Positions 1 through 11,433 of a stretch of 64,000 bases of DNA are shown piece by piece. This DNA comes from Lycocorax pyrrhopterus obiensis. Its lineage: Eukaryota > Chordata > Aves > Passeriformes > Paradisaeidae. Every line of letters begins with the position of its first letter. Within the stretch, counting starts at the first letter, position 1. Location: contig JACSVZ010000013.1 of the NCBI GenBank assembly GCA_014706295.1, positions 461,231-525,230 on the forward strand. Direction: 5' to 3'. The position numbers were made by a program, and so were the translations under genes. The notes beneath the pieces are model-generated. The model ran no database searches and was not told where the DNA came from. It worked only from the letters and a program-made list of their open reading frames with translations.

Positions 1-1500
1 CCTTGTTCTAGAAAGTTATTGGGGGAAAAAGAGATTCCCATCTGCTTTGAAAGCTTTCCCTCAAAATCCTGGAGACAGGGATGGTGTTCCCTTGCACACA
101 GGGTAAAAATCCATCCTTTGTATGAGGACCATCCAGAAATAAGTTGTGATTTTTGGGTGGAAATGATGGGGATCAACCACAGGAGTCGAATAAAGTGTTT
201 TCTTCCCTATCTCCAATCCTAAAGTGAAGAGTAAGTATCTCATCTGGTCTATGATTGCCTGCCACACTCCAGCTGCTTAACAGATACATTAATAAATGCA
301 TGAACCGTGACCTTGCTGCAATTAAACACTGAACACGGAATCGGCATGAACCACACGGAGCCCAAAAGGTGCAGTGGCCACTTGATTTCTTGGCTTTTAC
401 CTCTACACATCCTGTTCAGGACTGGCACTGGAGTGGCTTTGGAAATGTTTACCAGGACTGTGCTTTAAGCTCAGCATTCAATTAATAAAAAGAGAAAGAG
501 GTCATGCCCATAATTTGTGTTTGGCATTGGGGAACTTGCAGGCTGTCAATAGCATTTAAATTTTTTCTTTCCAATCTATTAAGGTGTTTAATTTCATTTT
601 AACCTTAAAGAGTTAGGGCTGGTAGCAGCCACCAACACTAAATTAACATAGCTGTTTGCAGTCATTAATTGCCATGCCTGAATGGCAAAATAAAACAAAA
701 TTACAAAATAACCCCCTGATTTTCCCATCTCCCAGGCAGCATATCCAGAGTAGCAGTTCTGGAGCTGCAAGAAGTCGTCTGCAATCAGGACTGAGTGATC
801 TTTATTGACTGCCCTGTGCCATGCGAGGTACAGCCCATGGCCTTCTCGGGTCCCTGATTCACTGCTTTTCGTTTATTGAGTGCCTACATCAAAGCAGAGG
901 TAATTTCCCATAACGGGGCAGGGCGTGAGTACAACACAGCCCACAGAGTAAATTATTACAACTGCGTGGAGATGCTTTTGTACAATGACATTTTATTGAT
1001 GCTTCTTCCTGGTCACTCTTCACTGCAGACAACAAAAACAAACTGGACGAGGAAATGCCTCGTAAACCACTTTGGAGAGATGATCTGAATGTTTCTGATT
1101 TCTGTACCTTTGACAGTGGTGAACGTGCGAGGGAGTATTGCCTCCAAGGGGAAGGCATGGCAATAAATGATGCAAATTGGCAGGATTACAGGATGTAATG
1201 AATCCAAAGAAGATTTAAAAATATAATTGGAAAAGGTGTCAAAGAAAAACATGGTTAGTCTGTTTTATCTGTTATTGGGGCTCGAGCTTCCAACCTATTA
1301 AGAAATTTGCCCTTGTCAAGGAAAAAGATGGAATATCTCACTGAGTCCTGTGAGCGCTGTTACCACACAGGAGCTGTGCGCAGGGGTGAGGCAGAGCTGC
1401 TGTCACGGGCTCTTTTATTGCTCTTTAATTCCTAAGGGAAGGGAAAATCTGTTTCTTAGAAAATTCCTCTCCGCATTTTGATTTCTTCTCCATTTCCTTA
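1..1500. other. Single-copy AT-rich DNA, no gene
   Basis: No domain-bearing open frame, repeat or RNA gene is visible. The part around 480-730 is AT-rich and repeat-free, with a homeodomain-type core in a GTCATTAATTGCC context near 660. At 1160-1190 a perfect octamer ATGCAAAT (1170-1177) lies just before a bicoid-type GGATTA (1183-1188). This texture is typical of vertebrate conserved noncoding DNA, but conservation cannot be judged from one sequence. Confidence 0.45.
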
Positions 1501-2784
1501 TGCTAATGGGGCTGGTGTGATGGGAAGTATGATTGTGGAATGAACCGTTTCAGGCTGCCGTGCTTCTGCCTGCAGCAGTAGCTGCTGCTGGGCACCGCTG
1601 TGTGCCAGGGCCAGCAGGGGCAGGGAGCCCAGCGCCTCTCCTCGGGATGGGGCAGGGCTCAGCAGAGTGGCTGGCAGCATCTCGCCATGCCCAGGGAATA
1701 ACACGATGTCTTTGCCCCTTGCTAGGGAGGTACCCTTTGGTGTGGGTTGCACGAGCCAAGGGTGCAGCAGCTTCAGGAATCACCCCAGTAACCGATGCTG
1801 CCCTGCAGGAATTAGCCAGGGTCTGTTTTCTGTACCTGGCAGACCCCGCAGTTCCTGTGTCAGCTGGCAAAGCTCTTCAACTTAGACCCTATGAGCTGAG
1901 GATAAAACTGACTTCTGAGATCATCTCTGCTGGAGAAAAAGAGCCCAAATTGAGGCCCTTGAAAGGAGAAGAGAAAAATAATTTTCTTGTAACATGGTAA
2001 AGGGTGACTAAATGGAAATGCTGAAGGTCCTTAAATAATAAAATGAAAATGAAGCTTAAAAAGGTGTCGTGGAGGTTTGTGTACTGAATCACTCAGGTGC
2101 AGGCAGTGTACCTTGCTTCTTGCAGCACGAAAGCATTTTAACTGATTAACATGCTCCAGTGACTCTTTTAACTCCGCTGTTCTTCAGCTTGGGCACTTCT
2201 GTGATCTTGGCACAAAGTAGGTGGTAAATGCACAGGTTTTTCCAGCCAAGACTCTACAGAGGTGCTGGGCTTATGCAGGAAAACTGCAAAGTAACTCAAA
2301 TAGGGCTTAATTGGTGCCCAGCGACAGCAGCAATTCCTCCAGACACAAACCCGGGTGCCTCATTCCCAGCTGGTTTGGCTGCTGCCACACGTGCTGTGGG
2401 TGCTGGCAGCACTGCAGTGCCCTGTGACAGAGCTGTCCCTGCTCTGGCATGGGCACAGCATTCCCCAGGGACTGTCCCCACCCGTGCCTGGCAGCGCTGC
2501 CCTCGCGGCACAGGTCTGAGCTTTGAAGATGTTATTGAAGTCCATTTCCACTGGAATCCAGGGGAGACTGACATTTGTTTAATTAGGAAAACATGAATGG
2601 AAATAAGACCAATGTCCCCAGTGTGGGTCTAAGGCAGAGGCAGTGCACACCAGGGTCGCTGTGCTGGGCACAGCTCTCACTTGTGGGATCTGCGCTCCGC
2701 TCACCTGCAGGCATTGGCATGACCAGTGGAATTTGTTTTCTAGGCCTGTAAAAATGAACTGTATCTTAGAAAATGTGTGTCCTA
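1501..2784. other. Single-copy DNA of mixed composition, no gene
   Basis: A GC-richer part (about 1540-1900 and 2330-2520) has short CAG/CTG runs and several overlapping open frames in both directions. None resembles a known protein, and they look like chance frames in GC-rich DNA. I see no repeat family here. Confidence 0.4.
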
Positions 2785-2895
2785 TAGAATCATGGAATCA
2801 CAGAATTGCTGAGATTGGAAAAGCCCTCAGAGACCATCGATCCCAGCCATTCCCCCAGCACTGCCAAGGCCTCCACTGACCCTGTCCCCAAGAGT
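2785..2895 (-). mobile_element. CR1 LINE 3'-end fragment
   Basis: The segment reads as the reverse complement of a CR1 3' end. It starts with the tail (ATAGAATCATGGAATCACAG), followed by the TTGGAAAAGCCCT...CATCGATCCCAGCC block and an AGCACTGCCAAGGCC block characteristic of one avian CR1 group. It is strongly 5' truncated and has no coding capacity. Its 5' side faces the plus-strand CR1 tail at 3118. Confidence 0.85.
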
Positions 2896-3117
2896 CTCTG
2901 TGTACTCAGCATAGCCAGCCTTGTACAGGGAAATGGCACAGCCTTAAAACTCCTTCCCTTTAAACTGGGAGAGGCACCAGCAAACCTTGTTGCTCTTTTC
3001 CAAGCAGCTCTGGTAAAAATTATGTGATCTGGCCATCTACTAGAAACAATCTGAGGCTGACAGGCCATGCCACAGAACATGGACAGCACACTTGGAATTA
3101 GCTTTGGATCAATAATC

Positions 3118-3192
3118 CAGATGATCTTTAAGGTCTTTTGATAATGTAGATAATCTTTAAGGTCCCTTCCAACCCTAATTATTCTATGATTT
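3118..3192 (+). mobile_element. CR1 LINE 3' tail
   Basis: The plus strand carries GATCTTTAAGGTCCCTTCC followed by AACCC and ATTCTATGATT, the standard CR1 terminus. The GATNATCTTTAAGGTC block occurs twice about 30 bases apart, so there is a small internal duplication. Only the last 75 or so bases of the element remain. Confidence 0.8.
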
Positions 3193-4278
3193 TATATTTT
3201 ACTATTAAATCCCTGAGATTAGAATACTAATAGCCCTGATACGCCATTAAATAATGATAAATAAAGGAATTGAAAACAACCCTCCAAAAAAAGATATTTG
3301 ATCATGGGAGGAAGAAATGTGCCAAATACAGTCTCAAAATTAAATTCCAAGTAACGTTTTTAGAATCTCTGTTACTCCCAGCCTTCCCTCTCCTCTCCTG
3401 CACAGCAGCAGGGCTGAGGGTGCCAGCCTGGGCTTTAATGGGCTGTTCATACAGGGGAGAGTGAGCAGCAGGTGACTGTTGATAACCGTAGTGTTGGTGC
3501 AGACATGAGGTTGAAAATGTTTCTAAAGTTGCTGAAGAAGCAGGAAAGAAATGTATGTTTCTTATTTGAATGAGTTTTACCTTTTTATCGAGACAGTTGA
3601 GGAGTGTCTCCGAAATGCTGGGAGCCTGAGCAGCACCACAAATAGATTCCTGAATCAAATGGAAATTAAGCTTTCTGCTACATTTCTGCAATAATCCATC
3701 CAAAGAGGAGCAGAAGCTACAAACCATAATAACAATGGGAGAAATTATACAGCCCCACCGTTTTTCCAGCACTGCTGTTAGCAGAACACTAGATTGATGT
3801 TGTACCTATTTTTATTTTTGCTGCTGGAACAGCCTTTGTCACAGAGAGGAGGCACACGAATTTCAATAGCTCCTATGTTTTGTGAAAAATGTGGAGTGCT
3901 GCACTCATCTGACCTTTTCAGAATTTTTCATTTCAATTGCTTGGTCACCCCAGTCCTTTGCAAGAGGTTGGGCTCCCCTTTTAATGGGAAGAGGAGGAGT
4001 GCAATGGTCAACCATTCAAAATACTGAATATTAAAAAGGTCAACAGAGTATGGCATGGCAATGTGAAAATGAGACAATGCAATCCCAGATACCTCCTCGC
4101 AGTGACAAAAATTGTAGCAAGAACAGAAAATGTCACAACACAAATCCATTTCCAGAAGGAATGTGGTGGGTGATGAGTGTGTCCTCACTGCAAAGTGCAG
4201 GCTGTGCTCCTGTGTTCCTGCAGCCTGTCCAGACCTCAGGGGAACGGGGCTGCACGGCTCACAGTCAAAGGGATTTAG
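3193..4278. other. Single-copy AT-rich DNA, no gene
   Basis: I recognise no gene or repeat. Open frames on either strand are short and lack known motifs. Composition is AT-rich, with purine- and pyrimidine-biased patches. Confidence 0.4.
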
Positions 4279-4398
4279 GATCACAGAGTCACAGAGTCGT
4301 GGAATGGTTTGGGCTGGAAGGGACCTTAAAGCTCATCTCGCTCCAACCCCCCACCATGGGCAGGGACACCTTCCACTAGACCAGCTTGCTCAGAGCCT
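4279..4398 (-). mobile_element. CR1 LINE 3'-end fragment
   Basis: This is a reverse-complement CR1 terminus. Tail repeats (ATCACAGAGTCACAGAGTCG) are followed by GGTTTGGGCTGGAAGGGACC, the CCATGGGCAGGGACACC block and CTTCCACTAGACCAG. It is truncated after about 120 bases. Confidence 0.92.
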
Positions 4399-5293
4399 GA
4401 GATTTCCTCTCAGTCAAATTGTGTTTGTGCAAATGATGTTGTTAAAGGGCCACAGAAACATGGCAAATGTGCAAATTCCACAATATTCTCTATTTCCTTG
4501 TCTGTGTATGTTGTGCCATCCTGGGAACCTCCCTTCCTTGCAGAGCAGAGGCAGAGGAGTTCACATCTTGGCCTTCTCCCATCTTCAGACATCAGAGTGA
4601 AAATTAAAAAAGAAATAAAAAGCAAACCAAGCAATAAATCAATCAATCTAATGTTAGTGGGGGGAAAAAGAACAATTCTGAATGGTTGTAAACGGTAAAA
4701 TTTTTATTGCAATACAGAAATAAAGTGTGAGTTTTGTGTTCTGAGCCATCGGTGCTGGCCCCAGCCCCAGCCTGGTCCCAGTACAGCAGCTCCGTTGCTG
4801 GATGAGGTGGCCAGAGCCAGGCAGGACTCCCCAGTTTAACCCCTTTCTTGGTTTGCTTTCCTTTTCTCTTTGTCAATATTCAGCAGCTCTTCATTTTCCT
4901 TTTAAAACATTTGAGAAGCTGAATGATATTTACAAAATCTAACTTGTAACATTTGTTGGTCTGATTGTAACTGCATAAACACCATTTCAAGTCTTTCCAG
5001 TGTCATAAAGATGTACTTCAGTTACTATTTATTTTGCCTTGAAGAGATAAGTCAGTGTGTGATAAACAGAGATCTGAGGCCCCTGGCTGAAGGTGCCCTG
5101 TTGGCAAGCATCAGGCAAAGGCCACAAGGAATTGCTGTTTTTAAACATTCCAAACCCCAGAATTAACATAAATTCAGTTGAAAGTAGGATTCCTTCCCAA
5201 CTGAGACAGGAAGAATTAACTCATAGAGAAAGGAGCAGCAGTACAGAGCAGAGGAAAGAAGCTGTCTCAGCCGTGTGGAGTTGTCCATGGAAC
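4399..5293. other. Single-copy DNA, no gene
   Basis: The stretch is mostly AT-rich. An A-rich patch lies at 4600-4700, and TTTTTATTGCAATACAG follows at about 4700, which would read as an AATAAA-like context on the minus strand, but no transcript can be inferred from it. No repeat family is recognised. Confidence 0.35.
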
Positions 5294-5393
5294 TGCAGAA
5301 TCCCAGACTGGTTTGGGCTGGAGGGAACCTTACAGCTCATCTCGCACACCTTCCACTAGAGCAGGGTGCTCCAAGCCCTGTCCAGCCCGGCTG
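5294..5393 (-). mobile_element. CR1 LINE 3'-end fragment with internal deletion
   Basis: The reverse-complement CR1 terminus begins at CAGAATCCCAGACTGG and continues through GGGCTGGAGGGAACCTTA. The block that normally holds CCATGGGCAGGGA is missing: CAGCTCATCTCG joins directly to CACACCTTCCACTAGAG. This suggests a deletion of roughly 20-30 bases compared with the copy at 4279. Confidence 0.88.
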
Positions 5394-7250
5394 TTTGGAT
5401 GAGGGGACAGCAGCGTCCCTCGGCTGGTCCACTCTGTGTGTTCGCAGAAGGTCACTGTGAATGGTGAGATGAGAACCCCCAGAAGAGCTCCCAAAGCGGC
5501 TCAGCTGTCCCAGCCACGCTGATCTGACGCTGTGATGAGCCCAGAGGCGGCAGCGGTGCAGGACCCGGGAAGGCTGAGCCACAGGTCCAGACAGAGCAGA
5601 GAAAGGGATTTCCTGAAGCAAAAGCAAGGGGAAATGGTGTTGGGAGATAGGAATAGAGAGGTTGGAATTGAAAATTATTTTTAAAGATGCAATAAAGCTA
5701 AAACGTGTGTGTGTGCACCGTGTGGAGAGCTAGGCCTGGGGGTGAGCCAGGGGCTGTCAGTGGTCTCTGTTTCACTGCGAGAACCGGAGCTGCAGGGACC
5801 AGGCAGCTCCCACTCTCCTGGGGTGGGACCGTGTGACACGGACTGTGTGACAAGGAGGAATTCAGAGTCAGTGCCGAGCTGGAAACGAGGAGCAGCCTTG
5901 GCAGAGCGGGGCCCGGCCGGGTCCCCACCAGCCCCAGGCCGTGCTCGAGCCTCGGGCCTGCGCCCCCTGCCCGCCACGGACGCGGGACCTGAAGGGCTCT
6001 GGCTCAAAGCCAAAACCAGAGCTGGAACGGCCTGTGCCTGCCCTCACCCACATGAAATCCATTCCAGCTCAGCACATTCTGTGGGTCTGTGAAAAATGTT
6101 TCGGATGGGACAGACGTCCTGCCTGCTGGGGACAGGGAACAGTGTGGGGACAAAGGCACTTCCAGCTATTCCAGCCACGCTGCAGACGTTTGGGTTCTTT
6201 TATATTAAATTTACTCACCAGGGACTACGGGTTCCTCAGCAAATACCATAAAACCCCCAAAGTAATAAAATAATGACAGAAATAGGAACTTGGCTCATCA
6301 CCCACTGCCACCCTCTCCCTGAGGGATGCAGGAGGCCCCCCTGCCTTCCCTGCAGGGCTGAGCAGGAACACTCCTCACCTAAATCTCTTTGGTCTATTTA
6401 GGGGTTTATGGGACAGAACCAACACTTCAGGCTCCATTTGCAAACTAATGTTCAGGAAATGCACATCCCCAGTCTCTGCCAGGCTGAGGGAGGAGCCCTC
6501 TCGTGAGGCAGAGCCAGCCTGGGAGGGGAATGGCACAGGAGGTTCTGAAACACATGTTGAGAATACAAACCAGAGAGGTTTACACTCAAAGTGATGGATA
6601 TGCAGGAGCTGAGTGCCCCTCTGCCCATCACAACTGGCTCCTTCCCTCTGTCTGTGACAGCAGAACGTGTGGCATGTGCTGAGTTATGCGGATCTTCATT
6701 TATTCCTTACAGATTCTTTATATTCCTTATAGTTCCAGGTCCCCCTTGATCCATTTCAATCCCATTTTCCAGACTCAGTGCTGATGTTAACCACGTACTG
6801 TTATTTCAAAAACACAATTGCATTACTGACTCATCCTTCATTTCCTGTCATAATGATTGTAATAGTTATTTTCTCCATGATAAATATTATGTGGTGGTGT
6901 TTTTTTTCTCTCCCAGGTATTTCTAGTTGCCTTCTTATTTTTTTTAACTTCAAACTCTCATGTCACCAGCCACTACTCAGCTCCCCTGAGAGCACAGATC
7001 TGTTCGAGCCGCTTTAGGCGACTGGAGGAGAATAAGAACAGCCAGAGGTGTCCCTGGGAAGGGGGATGCCTGGGAGGAGGGAACCAGGCGGCCACAGAGT
7101 GGGGGCTGCCCATGGGGCTGCCTGGGGGGCTACCAGAGCGTGGCTGGGGCTTATGGTGCCACACAGCCCCTGGCACCAGGGGGACTGGCTGTCCCCGGGG
7201 AAAAGCATCTCCCTGACCTTCTGCCAGCTCATGGACCTACTGGACCAGTA
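5394..7250. other. Single-copy DNA with a GC/CpG-rich patch, no gene
   Basis: A short CpG-containing patch lies at about 5870-6000, and around it several overlapping open frames of up to about 127 codons run in both directions without known motifs. Around 6690-6740 ATTCCTTA is repeated twice. From 6770 to 6960 the DNA is AT- and T-rich. No repeat family or RNA gene is recognised. Confidence 0.35.
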
Positions 7251-7540
7251 GGGTCCCAGAGTGGTCCATCTTGTTCCACCCTCTGCCATGGGCAGGGACA
7301 CCTTCCACTATCCCAGGCTGCTCCAAGCCCTGTCTGATCTGGCATGTGACATTTCCAGGGATCGGGCAGCCACAGCTTCCCCTCAGTGACCTTCCCCTCA
7401 GAGGGAAGAATTTCTTCCCAGTATCCCACCTAACCCTGCCCTCAGTGTGTGGGAAGCCATTCCCCCTTGTCCTGTCACTAGTGCCTGATGGAGAGTCCCT
7501 CTCCAGCTCCCTTGTAGGCTCCCTTTGGATCCAGGAAGGA
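7251..7540 (-). mobile_element. CR1 LINE 3' region
   Basis: This reverse-complement CR1 piece of nearly 300 bases contains CCATGGGCAGGGACACC, CCCAGGCTGCTCCAAGCC, a degraded GCCACAGCTTCCCC block, AAGAATTTCTTCCCAGTATC and TTGTCCTGTCACTAGTGCC in the usual order. The terminal tail is eroded. No coding frame survives; this is 3' untranslated and near-3' sequence. Confidence 0.9.
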
Positions 7541-10500
7541 ATCTGAATTACGGGAGATTGGTTCAAGCTTCTCAGAGCCCCTTGAGAAGACTTCAGATCA
7601 GGCCTTTCTAAACCATTCCCCTGCTTCTCTGCTGGATGTTAATTATTACAGCTCGCAACTCAGGAATCTTGTTCTCAGTCACATCCTAGTTTTATTCTCA
7701 ATACTTCTGAATGGCAAATTATTCATTTGCTCTAATCACAGTGGGGTTAGGATCTTCAGTATGCAAGTGACAATATTAATTGCCTGGTGTGTGGTCTTCT
7801 GAAGAACAGAAGTTAGAAAGAATGATTCCACACCCCAAGTCATTAGGAGAAAAGCTCAATTCATTATCTGGGTGTTATTATTACTAATGACATAGTAATA
7901 GACTCCATACTAACAATAAATATCTTTTTACCAGCTCGGTGTTTTACTTAATAGCCTTTTTAACTGGCAGCTGAAGGTTTGTGCCCCCCCAGCTGGCACC
8001 ACGTGTGCTGCCTCTCATGGGAGCTCCTCCTGCACGTCTCCAGAGTGAATCCTTTATTTTGCACCAGTGTCGGCCATGTTGGGTGATTTTTGGCCATTTC
8101 TGTGTGCTTTGGCAGGTGGCGTGCACTGAGGTCCTGGAGGACAAGGGGATAAGGCAGCCCAGCACCGCTGCAGGGGCTGCCCTCCCAGCATCCCATCTCC
8201 TGTCCTGCTGTCCACCTGGGGCCTGAGGACACACTCCGACATTCCTGTACCTGTCGAGCACCCCACAGTGCTGGAGCTGTTGGCAGAACCCAAATTTTCA
8301 AGCCTGTCTATGAGAAAGCTCTTCTGGAATGACCCTGAACTCAGCACTGCCCAAGGGACCTGAAAGTACCAGGGCATGAAGCAGAATTTTTGGGGTTTTT
8401 TTTCATTAGGCTTGGTTTTGCCCCAGCAGAAAAGGGCTGTGCCCCTCTCCAGATCACCTCATTAAGCAGAGAAGGGGCTTTGTCCCCAGCAGGGAAGTTA
8501 AACTCAGCTTTGTATGGTGGCTATTGGTGGATGGGTTTGGGTAGACTTCGAGCCATTCAAGGCCAGGACATGCCCTCCCCATCTTCCCAACAAACCCCTC
8601 AGAGCACAGGACAGGCTGCTCCAGAGACTTGCACATCTCCTTCCCAGCTAATGCTGTTTTCAAGGGATCTGGACACCAGACCCTGGTGGAGCCCCCAGAC
8701 TGCCCCACTCTGCACTCCTGCACTGAAATGAGAGGGACAAGGACAGGAGCACTGCCGAGGTGGGGAAGAGGGTGACGTCTGTTGATTTCCCTCGCTTCTG
8801 GCATTTAGGAGTGTTTTGTGTGGTGAGAACCTCTGGGGCTGCTCTGTCACCAGGGCTCCCACCCATGGAGTAGGCACTGTCCTGCTGCTGAGGGCACTGC
8901 TGGAGAGCAGCCAGCTGGATCCCAAACCTCTGTCCCCGTCTCAGAGGGAATCCGCTCTCGGAAAAACAATATTAAGAGACATTTCATTATTGTATCTTCT
9001 TATTTCCAGTCACAGGTATACCAAGACAATTCTGGTGGTGCAGTGGAATACAAAATGATTTATTAATGACAGGAAATTCTGCACCCTTGGATATATCCCA
9101 GAGCAAGTTTGGAGTTATTGGCGGGGTCATTACCAGCTGTTCTATTAGCAAGACCAGGAAAATATCTATTTTTACTTTAATTGAATTTCATAAAAGTTGC
9201 AACCTGGCCTTTAACAGAGAGGCGTCATTTGAATTTATCACAGAGCCAGGCATTGGCTTTAGGCTCTTGGATTTTGTCTCCAGTGCTGCTAAAGACATTT
9301 TACCCCAATTGAGTTCTGGCTTTGAATGCAGAAACTTTAACTAGAAAATCAGCACTTTTGTTTCAGTGTTTTCTAAGTCAGCTAAACCTGTGCCCAGCAA
9401 GGACCAAATGTCTGACATTTTTTGCTGGAAGTGGCTCAAGGTGTCCAGCAGCTCAGTGGGTGGCACAGGCTGTTCCACGCCCGGTGCAGGAGCCTCCCTC
9501 CCTGCGGCCCCTGGAGCTGGGATGGATCCTTGCCTCTCATCGGCTCCAGCCCAGCCCTGGCTCCTCCACAGGGCTCATCCTCACGAGCTGAAGGAGGGGA
9601 AAGGCCTGATTCACACTCCAATCACACGGGAATTACAGCAGCTGACCTGGCACTTTTAGTAACAAAATTATGCCGTAGAAAAGCAAGTTAGTATTTTAAA
9701 CATAGTGGAACTGTTTGTAATTTGTTTGTTTATAAAACAAATATCTACTTGGCATGACATTACATTGTTGAATTACTTATTTACAGCTCCAAATACCTGT
9801 GTTATTAGTGCTGCCTGCTGTTGCAAACACCAGATTAATATTCACTTATTTCTCCACTTAGGTTGTGGAGATTGTATTATGACTTCATCAATTGGCTTTG
9901 TTTTTCAAAGAAACTTATTTCAATCCAATTCCTTATGTCATGTTCCAGACAAATGAAAGCAAAGGCCCCCCATATTGTAGGTGAAATCTGTAATGCTGCG
10001 GCTCCGGAGTGACGCCTTAAACAATCAAGCTAAATATGTCAGGGGACTTTTTAATACACTGCACTGATGAAGCAAGAGTATTAAATTTATTCAACCATGA
10101 AGAAGGCTTTGATTATCCTACACCTCAGCTGTGCCGGTATGTGTTGACCATGAGTGAAAAAAAACAGGAGAAAATGAAATGTGATTAGTTCCTGATGGGC
10201 TGAAATTCCTTTAATACGCATAACAGGGAGGGAATTCATATTAACACTTTCCATCAAGAATTTATTTTTTTCATATCTACTCCACAACACAATGAATCAG
10301 TGTCTCCAAAGGCTGATAATGTTCTTATCAATACCTGAATGGGAACAGGTGGGATGGCACAATTATTGCTGGTTTATTGTCTGCATTGTGCACAGCTCCC
10401 GAGCCCTGGAAATGTCCCCCCAGTTTCACTCTGAAAACAGAAGTGATGGTTGCTTTTGGCCATTTTTTTGTCAGTAGATTTGATTGAGCAGATTTGGAAA

Positions 10501-11117
10501 ACTGATTAAGTTACAAGGTTTTAAAAATTATTTTTGAGCTGAAGCTTAACAAAAGCCTATTTTTAAGAACTCAGTAAAAAAAACCTGTAATGCACTGAGT
10601 GAGGCAAGATTTTATGCAAAAGGCATTGTCAGCAGCTGGAAAAATTATGAGGAAGTTTAAAGGCTAATTATTAATCACCTGGCTTTGGCAGCACCACAGA
10701 ATTCATCTCCCTGTGTCCTAGGGGGCTGCTGGATTTGCAAAGCTGCAAATGGTAGTTTATCTGAATTATTTTTAAGAAAGGTTCTGGCACCCACATGCAC
10801 CGTGCCAACATTTACAACTGAATTATTACAACTCCATGTTTTACTTCTCTGCTGCCTCCGCACTTGTTTCCCACCTGCTCGTTGTTGGTGAGGGAGCACA
10901 GGAATTTTAACAGAATTTACAAAGAAGTGAGAAATGGAGTTTCAAATGCTCAGCATTGATAATTTGTGTGCATCACTTGGGGAGGGAAAAGTGGTGTTTT
11001 CACAGGGAAACTTGGAGCCAGAAGAGAAAACAAAATTGCATTGTTGGGCACCATTTTGGGGCCTGGCCGTCCCCGGGCCTGCCCTTCCCGGGCCCTGTAC
11101 CGGCACAGGGGCTCCAC
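7541..11117. other. Single-copy DNA, no gene recognised
   Basis: A long stretch without repeats that I recognise. Alternating AT-rich parts (7620-7960, 9000-9360, 9640-10700) and GC-richer parts (8400-8930, 9420-9600) are present. The AT-rich part at 9000-9350 keeps a 92-codon open frame (9066-9344) that ends in TAG and matches nothing I know. These AT-rich parts have the texture of conserved noncoding DNA. Confidence 0.35.
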
Positions 11118-11433
11118 GGTCACCTGTAATCACAGAGTCCCCAGACTGCCCTGGGTTCACAGGGACCTCAAACCCACCCAGCCTCACCCCTGCCATGGCA
11201 GGGACACCTTCCACTGTCCCAGGCTGCTCCCAGCCCCAATGTCCAGCCTGGCCTGGGACACTGCCAGGGATCCAGGGGCAGCCACAGCTGCTCTGGGCAC
11301 CCTGTGCCAGGGCCTGCCCACCCTCACAGGGAACAATTCCTTCCCAATATCCCATCCAGCCCTGCCCTCAGTTGGTAGGAAGCCATTCTCCTTTATGCTG
11401 TCACTACATGCCTTTGTAAATAGTCTCTCTATG
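11118..11433 (-). mobile_element. CR1 LINE 3' region, young subfamily
   Basis: Read on the minus strand, this copy closely matches the CR1 copies at 32991, 34296 and 48976. Shared blocks include CCATGGCAGGGACACC, CCAATGTCCAGCCTGG, GATCCAGGGGCAGCCACAG and CACCCTGTGCCAGGGCC. It ends near GTAAATAGTCTCTCTATG. The tail is degraded (ATCACAGAGTCCCCAG). A 196-codon plus-strand frame across it is a by-product of low stop density in this GC-rich repeat. Confidence 0.93.
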
